Assembly (NCBI GenBank): GCA_014621425.1
Contig: JAANBB010000041.1
Location: 1-64,000 of the forward strand
Source of the DNA: Cylindrodendrum hubeiense
Taxonomy: Eukaryota > Ascomycota > Sordariomycetes > Hypocreales > Nectriaceae
Length of the DNA: 64,000 nucleotides
Direction of reading: 5' to 3'
Part shown: piece by piece, positions 34,676 through 45,216 of the stretch
Numbering within the stretch: the first letter of the stretch is position 1
How the letters are laid out: each line of letters starts with the position of its first letter
The notes under the pieces: model-generated
What the model saw: the letters and a program-made list of their open reading frames with translations, nothing else
What the model was told of the DNA's origin: nothing
Database searches by the model: none
Position numbers and translations under genes: made by a program

Positions 34676-35711
34676 ACCAAACATTTCCACACCAAACTTG
34701 AATCCCTTGTGCGAACACACTCCGGTATGATTTACTTCAGAATCTTGGTTTGATCTAAGATTGGTTCCCGATCCTAGCCTGCAATTGTCCATGGCGGAAG
34801 GCAACTATTGAAATTGAAGGCTGCGGGCGTTTTTGACCTTTGGGGTTGACGAGGAATGATTATGGTTTATCAAAAGCCACCCAGAATAGCCTTGGAAGGG
34901 GAAGAACTCAGTGTTCTGGAATAACGACAGATGGCCAATGAGCCCAGCAAGCCTCGCACATTCTCGATGCGGGTAAACAGTGAAGAAATACGATAACGAT
35001 ATATGAATTGAGAACCGAATGAGATATATCCTACGTTAATGCGACAAGACTTTTCATGTATCGGAGCAAAAGTGACATGTTATTGGTGTTCTGCCCAAAC
35101 CTTGGACAACTTTGTCTGCGGCATCGGTGCTTGGAGCCTTATAATATCCAGGCCATTCTTGATGCTGATGTAGTAAGGAAAACTCACAAAGAGAAATTAG
35201 TAAGCCGCTCATCATGTCATCATCTCTATTTATTGTGAGGTATTTAGTTTAGACAGAGGTGTTTAATCACTGGTCTTACATAGGTTGATACAATCGTCAG
35301 TGTTGTGGAGCAAGTCGGCACTTATAATTGTCTGGTTGAGTCGGGAGAAACAGGTGAATGTGTCAAGTAGACAAGAGAAAAAAGACCCGCCCCGGCCAAA
35401 ATTCATAAAGGTTTTTGAAGGTCCTCAAAATGCAGTGCATCAATTTTGGCATGCAGCATGCAGAGATGACAATGCTACCGAACAGAGGCGGGCGGGCAGC
35501 GGCGGTTTAGAAATTTAGTGACGGAATCGGATCAACCTGGCCATCTGTTACAGGAAGCTTTCGTTACACTTCACGAGCCGTGCCGAGCCGACTCTTCTTC
35601 TCTATCACTCAACACTGCCCATTCTCCCGATCATTTTAAATTAAGCACTCATTGGTTGGATATACAAACCCAGCCATTCTATCATATCAGAAACAGCCAG
35701 GGATCAGACAG
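34676..35711. other. Intergenic region
   Basis: No gene is recognised. It is A+T-richer than its surroundings around 34950-35300, with a possible TATA-like GGATATACAAA near 35659-35669 ahead of the rhodanese gene. Confidence 0.5.
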
Positions 35712-36263
35712 ATGGCTTCAGTTGCCCCGCAGGATACCCCGCCATGGTGGACAGCCTTCCCCGAAGCACAGGCAACATGCCCTCGAGTGGAAGCTTCCGA
35801 AGTTGCGGCCCTTATTGAGAAGAACTCGGCAGCAGGCCTAGGTGCAACGAGAGACTTCTTGTTGGTGGATGTCCGCCGGACGGACTGGGAGGGTGGCACC
35901 GTCGCAACTTCGATCAACCTCCCCGCACATACATTCTACCAAACTAGACCCGTGGTGTATCAGCTTTGCAAGCAGGCGGGCATTCGAAGAATCATTTTCT
36001 ACTGCGGTGAGAACTCGGCTCATAATTTTATAATCATTGATTCGATTTGAGACTGCCGCTGACAATCCCTGGTGTGAATAGGAAGCTGTGGCAGCAGAGG
36101 TCCACGCTGTGCCGGGTGGATGCAGGACTACCTCAACGAGGTGGGCGAGGCTGACATCAAAGCCGAGATCCTCATCGGAGGTATCAAGGGGTGGCAGAAA
36201 GCGTACGGGGGAAAGTTGATGGATTGGTATGACGAGAAAACCTGGGCAGAACAGAGCAAATAG
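35712..36263 (+). CDS. Single-domain rhodanese / Cdc25-Acr2-like protein
   Basis: Two exons (35712-36006 and 36082-36263) give 158 residues forming one rhodanese domain: RVEASEVAALIEKN, DFLLVDVRRTDWEGGTVATSINLPAH, then the active-site loop IIFYCGSCGSRGPRC and a C-terminal ILIGGIKGW. The loop fits CX5R (Cys-Gly-Ser-Cys-Gly-Ser-Arg), the length used by Cdc25 phosphatases and Acr2-type arsenate reductases; classic sulfurtransferases have one residue fewer. Function could therefore be phosphatase, arsenate reduction or sulfur transfer. The intron splits the first loop codons (phase 1). It is followed after 150 bp by the convergent SmG gene. Confidence 0.87.
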
Positions 36264-36416
36264 GATTTGGTCGGGACCGGTCTGAGGGTATTCCCTTTCT
36301 TGGTATCTAGCAAGATAGACCTGAACGAACAGTCTCTTGGACATGATTCATTTTCGACCGCAAACGCCAAGCAAGCATCTTAGATTTCCATCCTCCTCCC
36401 GTTCCATCGTCGTCGT

Positions 36417-36440
36417 CTATCGATGGTGTTGTCGGTCGTC

Positions 36441-36474
<34 letters not shown>

Positions 36475-36946
36475 ATTCGTTCCAGAGCCTCGAGCATGAC
36501 CACGGAGTTGCCACGGATGACCTATCATCACCATTAGTATCGTTACGGCACAAGGCAAAGGAGCATAGGGAACCAAGGGAGACGTACAGCCATGCCGATT
36601 CGGACCTTCTCTCCACCCTCCTTCTCCTCCACCGCTTCGTCCAGCACGAGGTTCAGGAACACCTAGTTCGGTCAGCCTAGTCCAGCGGAACACAGGGCGC
36701 AACAATTCCATTGCTTACATCGTAACCACGGAGGACGCCAATGACCTTGCGACTGCCGTTAAGCTGGACAAACAGTCGCTTGTCGAGGTACTAGGCAGAA
36801 AAGTTAGCATGTTGATTTAGGCTGTCAGGTTGCAAAACCAGTCGGTAGCGGGCGGTTGTGATTCCGCAAGGGCAGTCGGGTAATAAGCCAAGATATGAGT
36901 AAGGGGTCGTAAGTACCTTCTTCAACTCAGGTTGGGCGGGCGCCAT
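36417..36946 (-). CDS. SMX2: Small nuclear ribonucleoprotein SmG with polyglycine tail
   Basis: Four minus-strand exons (36917-36946, 36719-36790, 36588-36662, 36417-36521), all in phase 0, give 93 residues. Sm1 and Sm2 motifs are clear: [41 protein letters not shown] and RIGMAVIRGNSVVMLEALERI. SmG is a subunit of the heptameric ring on spliceosomal U1, U2, U4 and U5 snRNAs. The protein normally ends soon after the Sm2 motif; here a run of 11 Gly residues, encoded by a GGC repeat (about 36438-36473), and DDRQHHR follow. The start gives the usual short MAPAQPELKK leader. It shares a 210-bp divergent promoter with Ntr2. Confidence 0.92.
36438..36473 (-). repeat. GGC trinucleotide run encoding polyglycine
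   Basis: Nine GGC and two adjacent GGT codons encode the 11-Gly tail of SmG. The tract is prone to replication slippage. Confidence 0.75.
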
Positions 36947-37156
36947 CTTGAGTAGTCAATATGATATCGTGGTCGCTGTTTGCGACGCGATGCCGGCAGC
37001 TTGAGCTTCCACTTCGCATCCCCGTCAGAAAAATATGGTCACGTGGGTCGCGATAAGATAAGATTTCACGTCACTGCAGGTTAACGGCGCCTGGCGCAAC
37101 TTTCAAGATTCGCACGAACGAACTTTGGGCGCATCGCACTTGATAATTCTTTCAAA
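36947..37156. promoter_or_regulatory. Bidirectional promoter between SmG and Ntr2
   Basis: The 210-bp spacer separates two divergent start codons. It contains an E-box CACGTG (37040-37045), two overlapping GATAAG sites (37052-37062) and a TTTCACGTCA element just downstream, candidates for bHLH or CREB-like and GATA factors. Co-regulation of the two spliceosomal genes is inferred. Confidence 0.55.
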
Positions 37157-38624
37157 ATGAGCTCCTTTGGACCGAAGCGCAAAGCCAAGGTCATCAAAGT
37201 GGTGGATGACGATGATGCTGCCGAAGAAACGCCCACCACTGGTACCGGCGACGCGACGAAAGCTGGTGAGCATTCCTTGATTCCTTTTCGTTATTTTTGC
37301 TGATGCAGATCAAGGCTGACCTTTACGAATGACAGAATCTACGAAGCCGGCTCTTGGATCTAAGACGGGGCGAAAACCTTTCCGACAATCAGGACTGAGG
37401 AAAAGCTTCAACCCGGCCGACGGCGGAATCCTCGGTGAGGCAACACCAACCAACAATGGCGACGACGACGAGGAAGGCCCCGTGGTGGTTCGACCAGCAA
37501 TCAGCCGATCAAGTTCGTTGAAAAACAAGAAGCGCCCTAATAAGTCTTCGCGGCTCTCCTTCGGCGGAGATGATGCAGCTGCGGGCGACGAGGATAATAC
37601 CGAAGTGTTTACGCCGAAGAAGGTACCACTGGGACAGCGAGCTCTGGAGAATAGCGCCATAAAGAGGGGGATATCGTCAAGGGGACTTCCAATGCGGTCA
37701 CTGGGGGACGACGACGACCGGCCGAAGTACAGCAAGGAGTACCTGGACGAACTTCAGTCTTCGACGCCCAATACCCCCCAAAAGGTCTCTACCCTGTCTC
37801 CCGACGATGTCGACGCGATGGATCTCGATATTTCCGAACTCGACGGTGCCCTTGTCGTCAATTCCCTCGATTTAGGCATCTCGAAACCTGGTACCACGAT
37901 TCTCAGCGATGCTGAGATCCGCGAGAAGAAGGAGCGCCGTGCCCGGTTGGCAAAAGAGCAGGATTTCCTGTCCCTCGATGACGATGAGGACAGTTTCGGT
38001 CGCAAAAAGAAGGACGATACCCGGTTGATTGCAGAAGACGAAGACCTAGGAGAGGGCTTTGATAATTACGTCGAGGACGGTGGATTGTCTCTTGGCAAGC
38101 GGGCTGAAAAGGAACGGCGCAAACAGGATCGACGACAGATAGCCGAGCTCATCACGGCAGCCGAGGGTCACACATCCGACTCCTCCTCTGACAGCGACGC
38201 TGAGCGGCGCATCGCCTACGAATCTGCGCAGACACGTGCGGGAATGGACGGCTTGAAGAAGCCCCGGAAGGACCCAGGCCAAGATTTATTGCAAGTTCCA
38301 CCAAAGATCTCGCCGCTTCCTAGCCTGACGGAATGCCTCTCCCGACTACAAATGACACTCAAAGGAATGGAAGCGGACATGAAGGGGAAGCAATCTCGAG
38401 TAGAGAAGCTGAAGAAAGAGCGGGAGGATATCGTGAAAAGAGAAGAAGAGGTTCAATCTTTGCTTGACGAAACGGGCCGGAAATACAAAGAAGCAATGGA
38501 ATCTACCAAGATCGGAGATTCGGCTTTGCCGAGCACTGTACCAGCCGAAATGGTTGGAGCAAGGGGATTAGAAAGTCTCGGCACTCCGTCAAGGAAACCA
38601 GAGGACGATGATGAAGTTTCATAG
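37157..38624 (+). CDS. NTR2: Ntr2-like spliceosome disassembly protein
   Basis: Two exons (37157-37265 and 37336-38624) give 465 residues. The N-terminus has a nuclear-type basic patch (MSSFGPKRKAKVIKV), then the conserved GRKPFRQSGLRKSF, KKRPNKSSRLSFGG and PKYSKEYLDELQSSTPNTP motifs of the Ntr2/GCFC-related family. The central part is acidic (DLDISELDG, SLDDDEDSFGRKK, EDEDLGEGFDNYV). A coiled coil is predicted near the C-terminus (KGKQSRVEKLKKEREDIVKR). Yeast Ntr2 works with Ntr1 to recruit the Prp43 helicase that dismantles spent spliceosomes. The assignment rests on remembered family motifs. Confidence 0.82.
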
Positions 38625-38971
38625 CCGGATGGAAATGGCTTGACCCCAACCCGTTGTCAATATTACATATTCTGCATCGCCGTATAGGCGATGGATCCCA
38701 AGCCAAAACCACATCGTATGCACCAGCTCGCTTCGATATAGCTGACACATTCGTACGCGGTTACCATTAACGCTACGATGTTAGACCTCAACAGCCTGAA
38801 GCGATCATCAGGCCTAACTAGTCCAAGGCAGGTCATGCGAGAATAAAAAGTGGTGTCTGTCATCTCTCGCCCACAGGCAAGCTCGAACCAAGAAGTATGT
38901 ACCATTCGCTCTATGTCTGTCTATGTATACAATCATAACGGGCATTAAAAGATATGAACGTGGCGGGTTTC
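38625..38971. other. Convergent intergenic region
   Basis: Shared 3' flank of Ntr2 (plus) and the P450 (minus). No gene seen. Confidence 0.6.
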
Positions 38972-40778
38972 TCATAACGTCCGTTTCGTGATCTTGACCC
39001 AGAAGTCCGAGGCAAACAAGAAAACAGAAGTCTGCGTCTTGATGGGCTGCTCGGCATTGAGAACTGCAAAATCGTATCGCTTCATCAACTGCTTCGTGTT
39101 AGTATGTTTCCTTCTCAGCAATATAATGGGGTTTCTTACCTCATAAACCCCCTTGTGAATCTCCATCAGGGCGATGGGCTTCCCAAGGCACGAGTATTTT
39201 CCATGGCCGAAGTGCGTATCCAGCGCGTCGACCATTAGCTTCAACTCGTCCCCTTCGGCGATCAACCACCTCTCTGGCCGGAATACATCAGCATCCTCGC
39301 CCCAGACAAGTTTTGAACGTCCGACGGCGTAGAAGCCCTGCCCGACCTGAGTCCCGCCCGGTACGAAGTAGCCGTTGATGGTGTCGCCTTCCGGGGGCAC
39401 TTGCTTGAATCCCAATCCGCCGACGGGCGGCCACATGCGCAGACCCTCGCGGACAACTGCCTGTAGGTAGGGCAGAGTCTGGGTTTGGGTCCAGGAAATA
39501 GGGGTGCTCAGAGATGGGGCAACGCTGCGGATCTCGGCGATCAGGGAGGTGTAGGCGGTGGGGTTGGTAATCAGGGAGAGGATGATCATGCGGAGCACAT
39601 GAGCGGATGAGTTGGAGCCGGCGATACTATGGAGTGTGAGTGTTTCACAGTCTTATCAAAGAGTGGTGCTTGCGACTAACATGGAGATAAAGACTTGTTG
39701 AATGAGTTCTTCTCTCGTCATGCCATTGTTAATGTGCGCCTGCATCATGTCTTTGGCGGGTGGGGTGGTCGCAGCCAGTCTCCCTTCGACAAAATTCCTC
39801 GCGAATCTGAACACACGAGACGTCAGCTGGCACATCTCCAAACACCCAAGCATTCCCACGCAATGCTTCACTCACCCCATGAGACGCCCGAAGCCGACTT
39901 GATCCCCCTCCCGCGGGAGCACTAAGCAGAGCGGCCAGCGGTGGACAATCCGTGTCAGCCAGGGCAGGACTGAGACGACGTTCATGACGGGAAGGGAGCT
40001 GGCGTTGATCTCGTTGTAGTTGTAGAGATCTTCGTCACGCGCAAGGTAACCAAAGGGCTCGCCGAGAGAGATGTCGCCAATGGCGTCGAGGGCGAAGAAT
40101 TGCGTCTTCTCGGCCAGATCTACGGGGCGCGTGGTGGCACCGGTGGAGATGTACTTGCGCTCCAGAAGGGCGAGGAAGTTGAGCAGCTGGCGGTCCATGC
40201 CAGCCTCGAAGCCGAAGCCTTCATTTTCCTTGCCAGAGTACTAGCGGAATTGTCAGTTGCTATCGCCATGTAGAGAGAGATTGACTCTGAATGGCTTACT
40301 CCAGGAGCCATCTTGGCTCGCATTGCTTTGTGCTTGGCTTCATCTCTCATTGAGACAACATTGTCAACCCCTGGCACGATCCTGCCGCTGGAGTAGAAAT
40401 CTCCCTTGGTATACCCACTACGAACTGCGGACATGTTGCGCAGGACGGCTGGGTCTATCGAGAGCAACTCATTGGGTCCAATGCGTATCAACGGGCCTCG
40501 GTCGTGTTAGTATCGACCGATTCTGGCACAACGGGTCTATGCGGAGTCTTACCGTGGATATCGGTCTGTTCCCTGAGACGCTCGTGATAACGGCCGCCGA
40601 GAGCAGCTCTGAGCTGCCACCACGTCGACCATCCCGCGATCCCGGGGCCCGGGATGTGTCGCAGTCTTGACCAGCGCCGCACCCTGCGCGTGACGAGGGT
40701 AGCGAGGAGGCCGAGAACTGCGGCGACCAAGAGAGTGGACGACGAGGGCGTCGAGCCCAAGCGCACTAGAAGGCCCAT
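38972..40778 (-). CDS. Cytochrome P450 monooxygenase
   Basis: Six minus-strand exons (40553-40778, 40300-40496, 39876-40240, 39681-39806, 39140-39626, 38972-39088) give 505 residues. An N-terminal membrane anchor (STLLVAAVLGLLATLV), the HIPGPG proline hinge, ExxR (REGLRMWPP, Glu about 365), PERW and the heme loop FGHGKYSCLG (Cys about 451) are all present. The overall style resembles pisatin-demethylase-like fungal P450s. The I-helix oxygen-activation motif, usually AGSDTT, reads AGSNSS, so both the acid and the Thr are replaced. The substrate is unknown. Introns carry TACTAAC-type branch points. A flavin monooxygenase gene lies 1.5 kb upstream in the same direction. Confidence 0.9.
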
Positions 40779-42280
40779 GGTGAATCGTCCAGCCAAGAAG
40801 CCAAAGACGTGACCGGAATAAGACAAAGAGAGATGGTCGCACGAGGTCCAGTTGCCAACGGTTCGATGGCCAGGAGAAGGGAGCAGCGCCCCGAAAACAC
40901 ACTCCGGGCCATGTGGGGGAAACGGCCTTAAACCGCTGTCTTAGCCGCCTCCCCCAGCGAGTCGCCAGAGCCCCGGAGACCCAGACTCCAGGTTCGTGAC
41001 CAGGATCGACACGGGGCGGCACGGATGGCTTGACACGGAGCCTCTGCATACGAAGTTACAGAGCATGTACATAGTCGGGCCAAGGCGAAGGCGCAAGCCG
41101 GCCAAGGGCAAACCGGGCACAGGGCCTGGAGCCGGCGAACGGGCTAGCGAGGGGCTAGCGCCTCCCATTCCGACGATGCGCTTGGCTTGAGGCGACGCAG
41201 TGGCCAACGTGCATCGAGACGCGGGCCCAGAAGCCATCTTCGCCGTGTCGCCCGGAGTCTGGGCCTCTGACGGGGGGGATGGATCCCGGGAGCGGACCCA
41301 GTGCAGCGCATGGGCGACCTGTTCGTGCGTCTCTGGCACGGAGGATGCGGGCATACAAAGCAATTCTAACACAGTGCTACGGAGCACACCTGCGGCAAGG
41401 TGGGCCAGCCCGCCGGGACGCCTTCTCGTGGCGCTCCCCTCGCGCTGGATACAGACAATCTAGTGCAGTCGGCGCATTCACAACGCCTCTCTGAATCGCA
41501 CGTCTCAGCACCAGGCGGCCCACTGGCTGCTCAATGTCTCACCTCGGGTTGGTCGACGAACCGGTGTCTACTGCGTAGTACATGGCAGCGTGGCGGCCAT
41601 GGGCACCAAGCGAGCAAGGATGGCCAGCCCCAAAATCTGCAACGGAACAGGGCTCGTACAGACCAGCCGGTCATAGCATGTTCTTCGCATGTGCATATGC
41701 TCGGCCCCGTCCCGATGTACACAAACAGGACAACCCAGACTCAGTCCTGCATCAAAATACTACCTTCTTAACCATCATTTGAAGTAATTAAGAGTTATAG
41801 GGTAGTCTCTTGGTGTAAAGGGGGGTTTGAATCGTCACTTTTGCCAACCCGCTGTAACATGTACATCGGTATGTGGGAGGCCGATCAATCCCGGCGTTCT
41901 GGGCGCCGCCCCATTTCATATCCCAGAAGCGACGTCTAACCCTTCGAACCCTGATCAGATCTACATCGCGGGCTGCTAATGCTATGCGCACGACGGGAGC
42001 TAATTTTGCGACTGATCATAATACTTGATTGCAGAGCGGCTCCAATCAAGCAATCATGGATCGGGTGGATCGCAATCGAGCCCGCTGTCAACTTGTTGGT
42101 CGCCTTTGGAGGAGCAGAGATCGCCCAGGGATGGTCAATAATACCGGATTCCACGTCTCTGACGGTGGCCCAGATGAATGCCTACATAATCCACCTTTTA
42201 CACCATGCGTACCGCGTACCATACAGTAGAAAGCTACCTATGTACCAAGATTATATCGACTCGCCAAACAGATTCATTAT
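40779..42280. other. Intergenic region between P450 and FMO genes
   Basis: The P450 promoter must lie at its left end. Open frames are short and unsupported; no RNA gene is recognised. Confidence 0.55.
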
Positions 42281-43777
42281 TCATGTGTCCTTTTTGCCCT
42301 GCCCTTGGCTGTACAGCAGCCCCTCGGTGACGCTCCCAAACAACCACTCCCACATGTCGACAGCCAGGTTGGTGCGGCCGTACCAAACACCCTTGCCCGT
42401 CACCTTGGGTATCCTGTCGGCCGCCTTGACAAAGTAGTTGCTGGTCGCGTCGACGGCCAATCGCTGCGGCTTGCCCTCCTTGCTGTCCATCACCGGCATG
42501 ACGCTCTTCGAGCCCGTGCTCTCCATTTGCTTGATGACCCGTACCACCGTCTTGGCCATGACGTCGGCGCCGGGGGTCCACGACTGCGTCACGTAGCCCA
42601 TGATAAAGGCCATGTTGGGGAGGGACTCGAGCATGCATCCTCGCCAGGTGTAGTGCGAGCCGGCGTCGATGGGCTGGCCGTCCACCAAAGGCGTGATGCC
42701 GCCGAACAGCTCGAAATAGAGGCCGGTGGCAGTGATGATGATGTCGGCAGTGAGCTTGCGCCCGGACTTGAGCTGAACGCCGTCCGTGGTCACCGTGTCA
42801 ATCACGTCCGTTACAATCTCCACGTTGTCTCGATGCAGTGCCTGGAAAAAGTCCCCATCCGGGCACATGCACAGGCGCTGCTGGAAAGGGTTGTACTTTG
42901 GGTTGAAATGAACGTCCACGTCCACGTCCGCGGGAACCGCTTCCTTGGTCATCTTGGTGATGAAGTGCCTCCCCACGCTTGGGAATGTCAGCAGGAACTG
43001 CGTGATGAACACCTCGTACGCCGTGTCCTTCCACCAGGCGAGCCAATGGACCCAAATCAGCGGGAGGAACATGCGCAGTAAGTCGTCAAGTCCCGACGAC
43101 GTGGCCCGCGAAACGACGAATGATGGGCTGCGCTGAAGCATCGTCACCATGCCTGCCTTCTCGGCCAGCGAAGGCACGATGGTGACAGCCGTGGCGCCAG
43201 AGCCGACGATGATCATTCGCTTGTCGGTGTAGTCGAGGTTCTCGGGCCACCATTGGGGGTGGACAATCTCGCCCTGGAAGCTGTCCAGCCCAGGAATGAC
43301 TGTAGGGAATGCCTTGTCGTACGAGTAGTATCCCATGCAGTTGACGATGAAGTTTGCGATGATGACCTTGCGCTCTCCATCGGCATCCACGTCCAGCCGC
43401 CACTGTTGCTCGTCTGTCCGCCACTCGCACCCGACCACCTTGTGGTTGAACCGAATCGTGTTCCTCAGCCCAGCCGCATCCACCGCCTCCTCCATGTACT
43501 CGACAATCTCGGTGGCCGAGGCCATCTTGTGCCTGTGCTTCCAGGCATGCCACTTGAAGCCGAACGAGGTCATGAACGAGTCAGACCGGAAGCCTGGGTA
43601 CCGGAAGAAGTTCCATGTCCCGCCAATGATGGATCGCGCTTCGAGGATGGCGAATTGGCGGTGGGGGAGGGATTCGCGGAGGACGTGCGCCGTGTTGATG
43701 CCCGAGAGCCCGGCTCCCAGGACGAGGATGTCGTGGTGCTCGACGGGCTCGTTCGTGGCGATGGCGCTTGGGGACAT
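42281..43777 (-). CDS. FAD-dependent monooxygenase, Baeyer-Villiger type
   Basis: This is a single exon of 498 residues. The FAD dinucleotide motif GAGLSG is at 21-26, the Baeyer-Villiger fingerprint FQGEIVHPQWWP at 167-178 and the NADP motif GSGATA at 192-197; IGGTWNFFRYPGFRSDS is also typical of the family. These enzymes insert oxygen next to ketones, or oxidise N or S atoms. The C-terminus has EGLLYSQGQ before a short Lys-rich tail. The start at 43777 gives MSPSAIATNEP directly ahead of the FAD domain; an upstream in-frame extension lacks an ATG. It might act with the P450 downstream, but no backbone biosynthesis gene is nearby. Confidence 0.93.
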   Translation of the reverse strand: MSPSAIATNEPVEHHDILVLGAGLSGINTAHVLRESLPHRQFAILEARSIIGGTWNFFRYPGFRSDSFMTSFGFKWHAWKHRHKMASATEIVEYMEEAVDAAGLRNTIRFNHKVVGCEWRTDEQQWRLDVDADGERKVIIANFIVNCMGYYSYDKAFPTVIPGLDSFQGEIVHPQWWPENLDYTDKRMIIVGSGATAVTIVPSLAEKAGMVTMLQRSPSFVVSRATSSGLDDLLRMFLPLIWVHWLAWWKDTAYEVFITQFLLTFPSVGRHFITKMTKEAVPADVDVDVHFNPKYNPFQQRLCMCPDGDFFQALHRDNVEIVTDVIDTVTTDGVQLKSGRKLTADIIITATGLYFELFGGITPLVDGQPIDAGSHYTWRGCMLESLPNMAFIMGYVTQSWTPGADVMAKTVVRVIKQMESTGSKSVMPVMDSKEGKPQRLAVDATSNYFVKAADRIPKVTGKGVWYGRTNLAVDMWEWLFGSVTEGLLYSQGQGKKDT

Positions 43778-45216
43778 GCTGGGCGAGCGAGCGGCGGGAT
43801 TGGGACGAGAACTGTCGTTGAAAGGCTCAAAAACGCCGCCCTCGACTACTTTTCGCTGCCGTCGAGCTATGGATGGTACGTTATCGAACTCCCTTACCCC
43901 GGTCCCACTAATCCTCCCAACAAACCACCACACCCACTAGTCAGGTCCCGGTTCTCTCAACTGTTCGGAGCCCAATGGCACTCATAAGCCTCTAGAGCCT
44001 CATTATCGACGAGCATATTGGATTCAGTCCTACTCGCTGACCAACATAACATGGATTCACTCGCATTCCACGGCAACGCTATAGTCGCATCAATAAGTCG
44101 TTGTGGGGACCTGGGGACTAGGGTTCCAAGTGCCGAGTTGTAGGTGGCACCCCTGGTACCGTGCGGTATTGAAGCTAGGCGGGGCCTCGCTTTACAAGCA
44201 CGCTTCCGACAAATAATTCGACCGATCGGCTTACACGGGGCTACGGGGCACCTCATCCTCGGCGATTATGCCCCAAACCGGTGCGGATGACAGGCACCTC
44301 CAATCGAGTGAGCTCGAGCCGGCTGACGCTTACTGCCTTGTAAAGTGGCTCCCTTGCCACGATAGGCAATAATTCTGGTGGTCAAAAAGGGGAATACACA
44401 ATGCTATTCGCACGCCGAGATGGGATCCTCTTTTCTCAGCGTCGGCGTTAAACTCAAACGTTCAGGCGTATAAGCCTGAACGAGAAGGTCAGTGCTTCAG
44501 CCCTAGGGCAAATACATAACATCAACACTGTTCCATATTTTATTTTACTCCTAAAGACGCGGAGTTTCGTCTAGTATTATTGCACTTGATGTTTCATCCC
44601 GGGCATTGTAGTGGGCAATGATGTACCATGTGCATGCGAGTGGCAACCCGAATAGAGTCAATGAGCAATGTGGGCATTCAGGCACCTCGAGTGGTCTCTC
44701 GTTGACGTCGTCCAAGTAGTAGGATCCAATCATGCGTTCTTTTATACCTATACTACTTCAACTCAACAAAGCCAACCCAAATCTGATGCAGTTTACGGCG
44801 ACATGCCATTGGAGGGATGGTAGCCATGGCCAAAGCATCAGTGAGACAGGACAGTTGAACCAGGAACATGGGATAGGCAGGCATGCAAATACCTGGGCAA
44901 ACAATGGCATCCCTTCCACCGCGGCTACGGGTAACTGATTATTCTAGTGGATTAAGGAACCGGAGTGAGCCATAATGAGGGTTTGGTACAAGATGTGATA
45001 TGGTCTAAGCATAAAACTTCGACTGGTGGTGATTTCTAAGTAGTTCATCTCCGTCTAAAAGTAGCTGTTCTGTGCCTAATCGGAATGATCTTATTCTAAA
45101 TGTAAACGAAGGTACAGGAAATGATGAAACCAGCGATCCGAGGTCCCGTCCAAAGTCCTTGCGACAGTCACCTACATTTAGGGGTTCAAAATAAAATGAC
45201 TATTAACAATAGAGAT
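43778..45216. other. Intergenic region with a 9-bp inverted repeat
   Basis: No gene is recognised. It includes the FMO promoter and a perfect inverted repeat at 44459-44482. Confidence 0.55.
44459..44482. repeat. Perfect 9-bp inverted repeat with 6-bp spacer
   Basis: CGTTCAGGC and GCCTGAACG flank GTATAA. It could be a site for a dimeric regulator or a chance palindrome; it lies 680 bp upstream of the FMO start codon. Confidence 0.7.

Noticed and set aside
36337..36711. Plus-strand frames opposite SmG
   Set aside because: They are antisense shadows of the SmG exons and their GGC run.
43778..43933. An N-terminal extension of the FMO
   Set aside because: The frame is open upstream but has no ATG, and residues before MSPSAIATNEP do not resemble the family.
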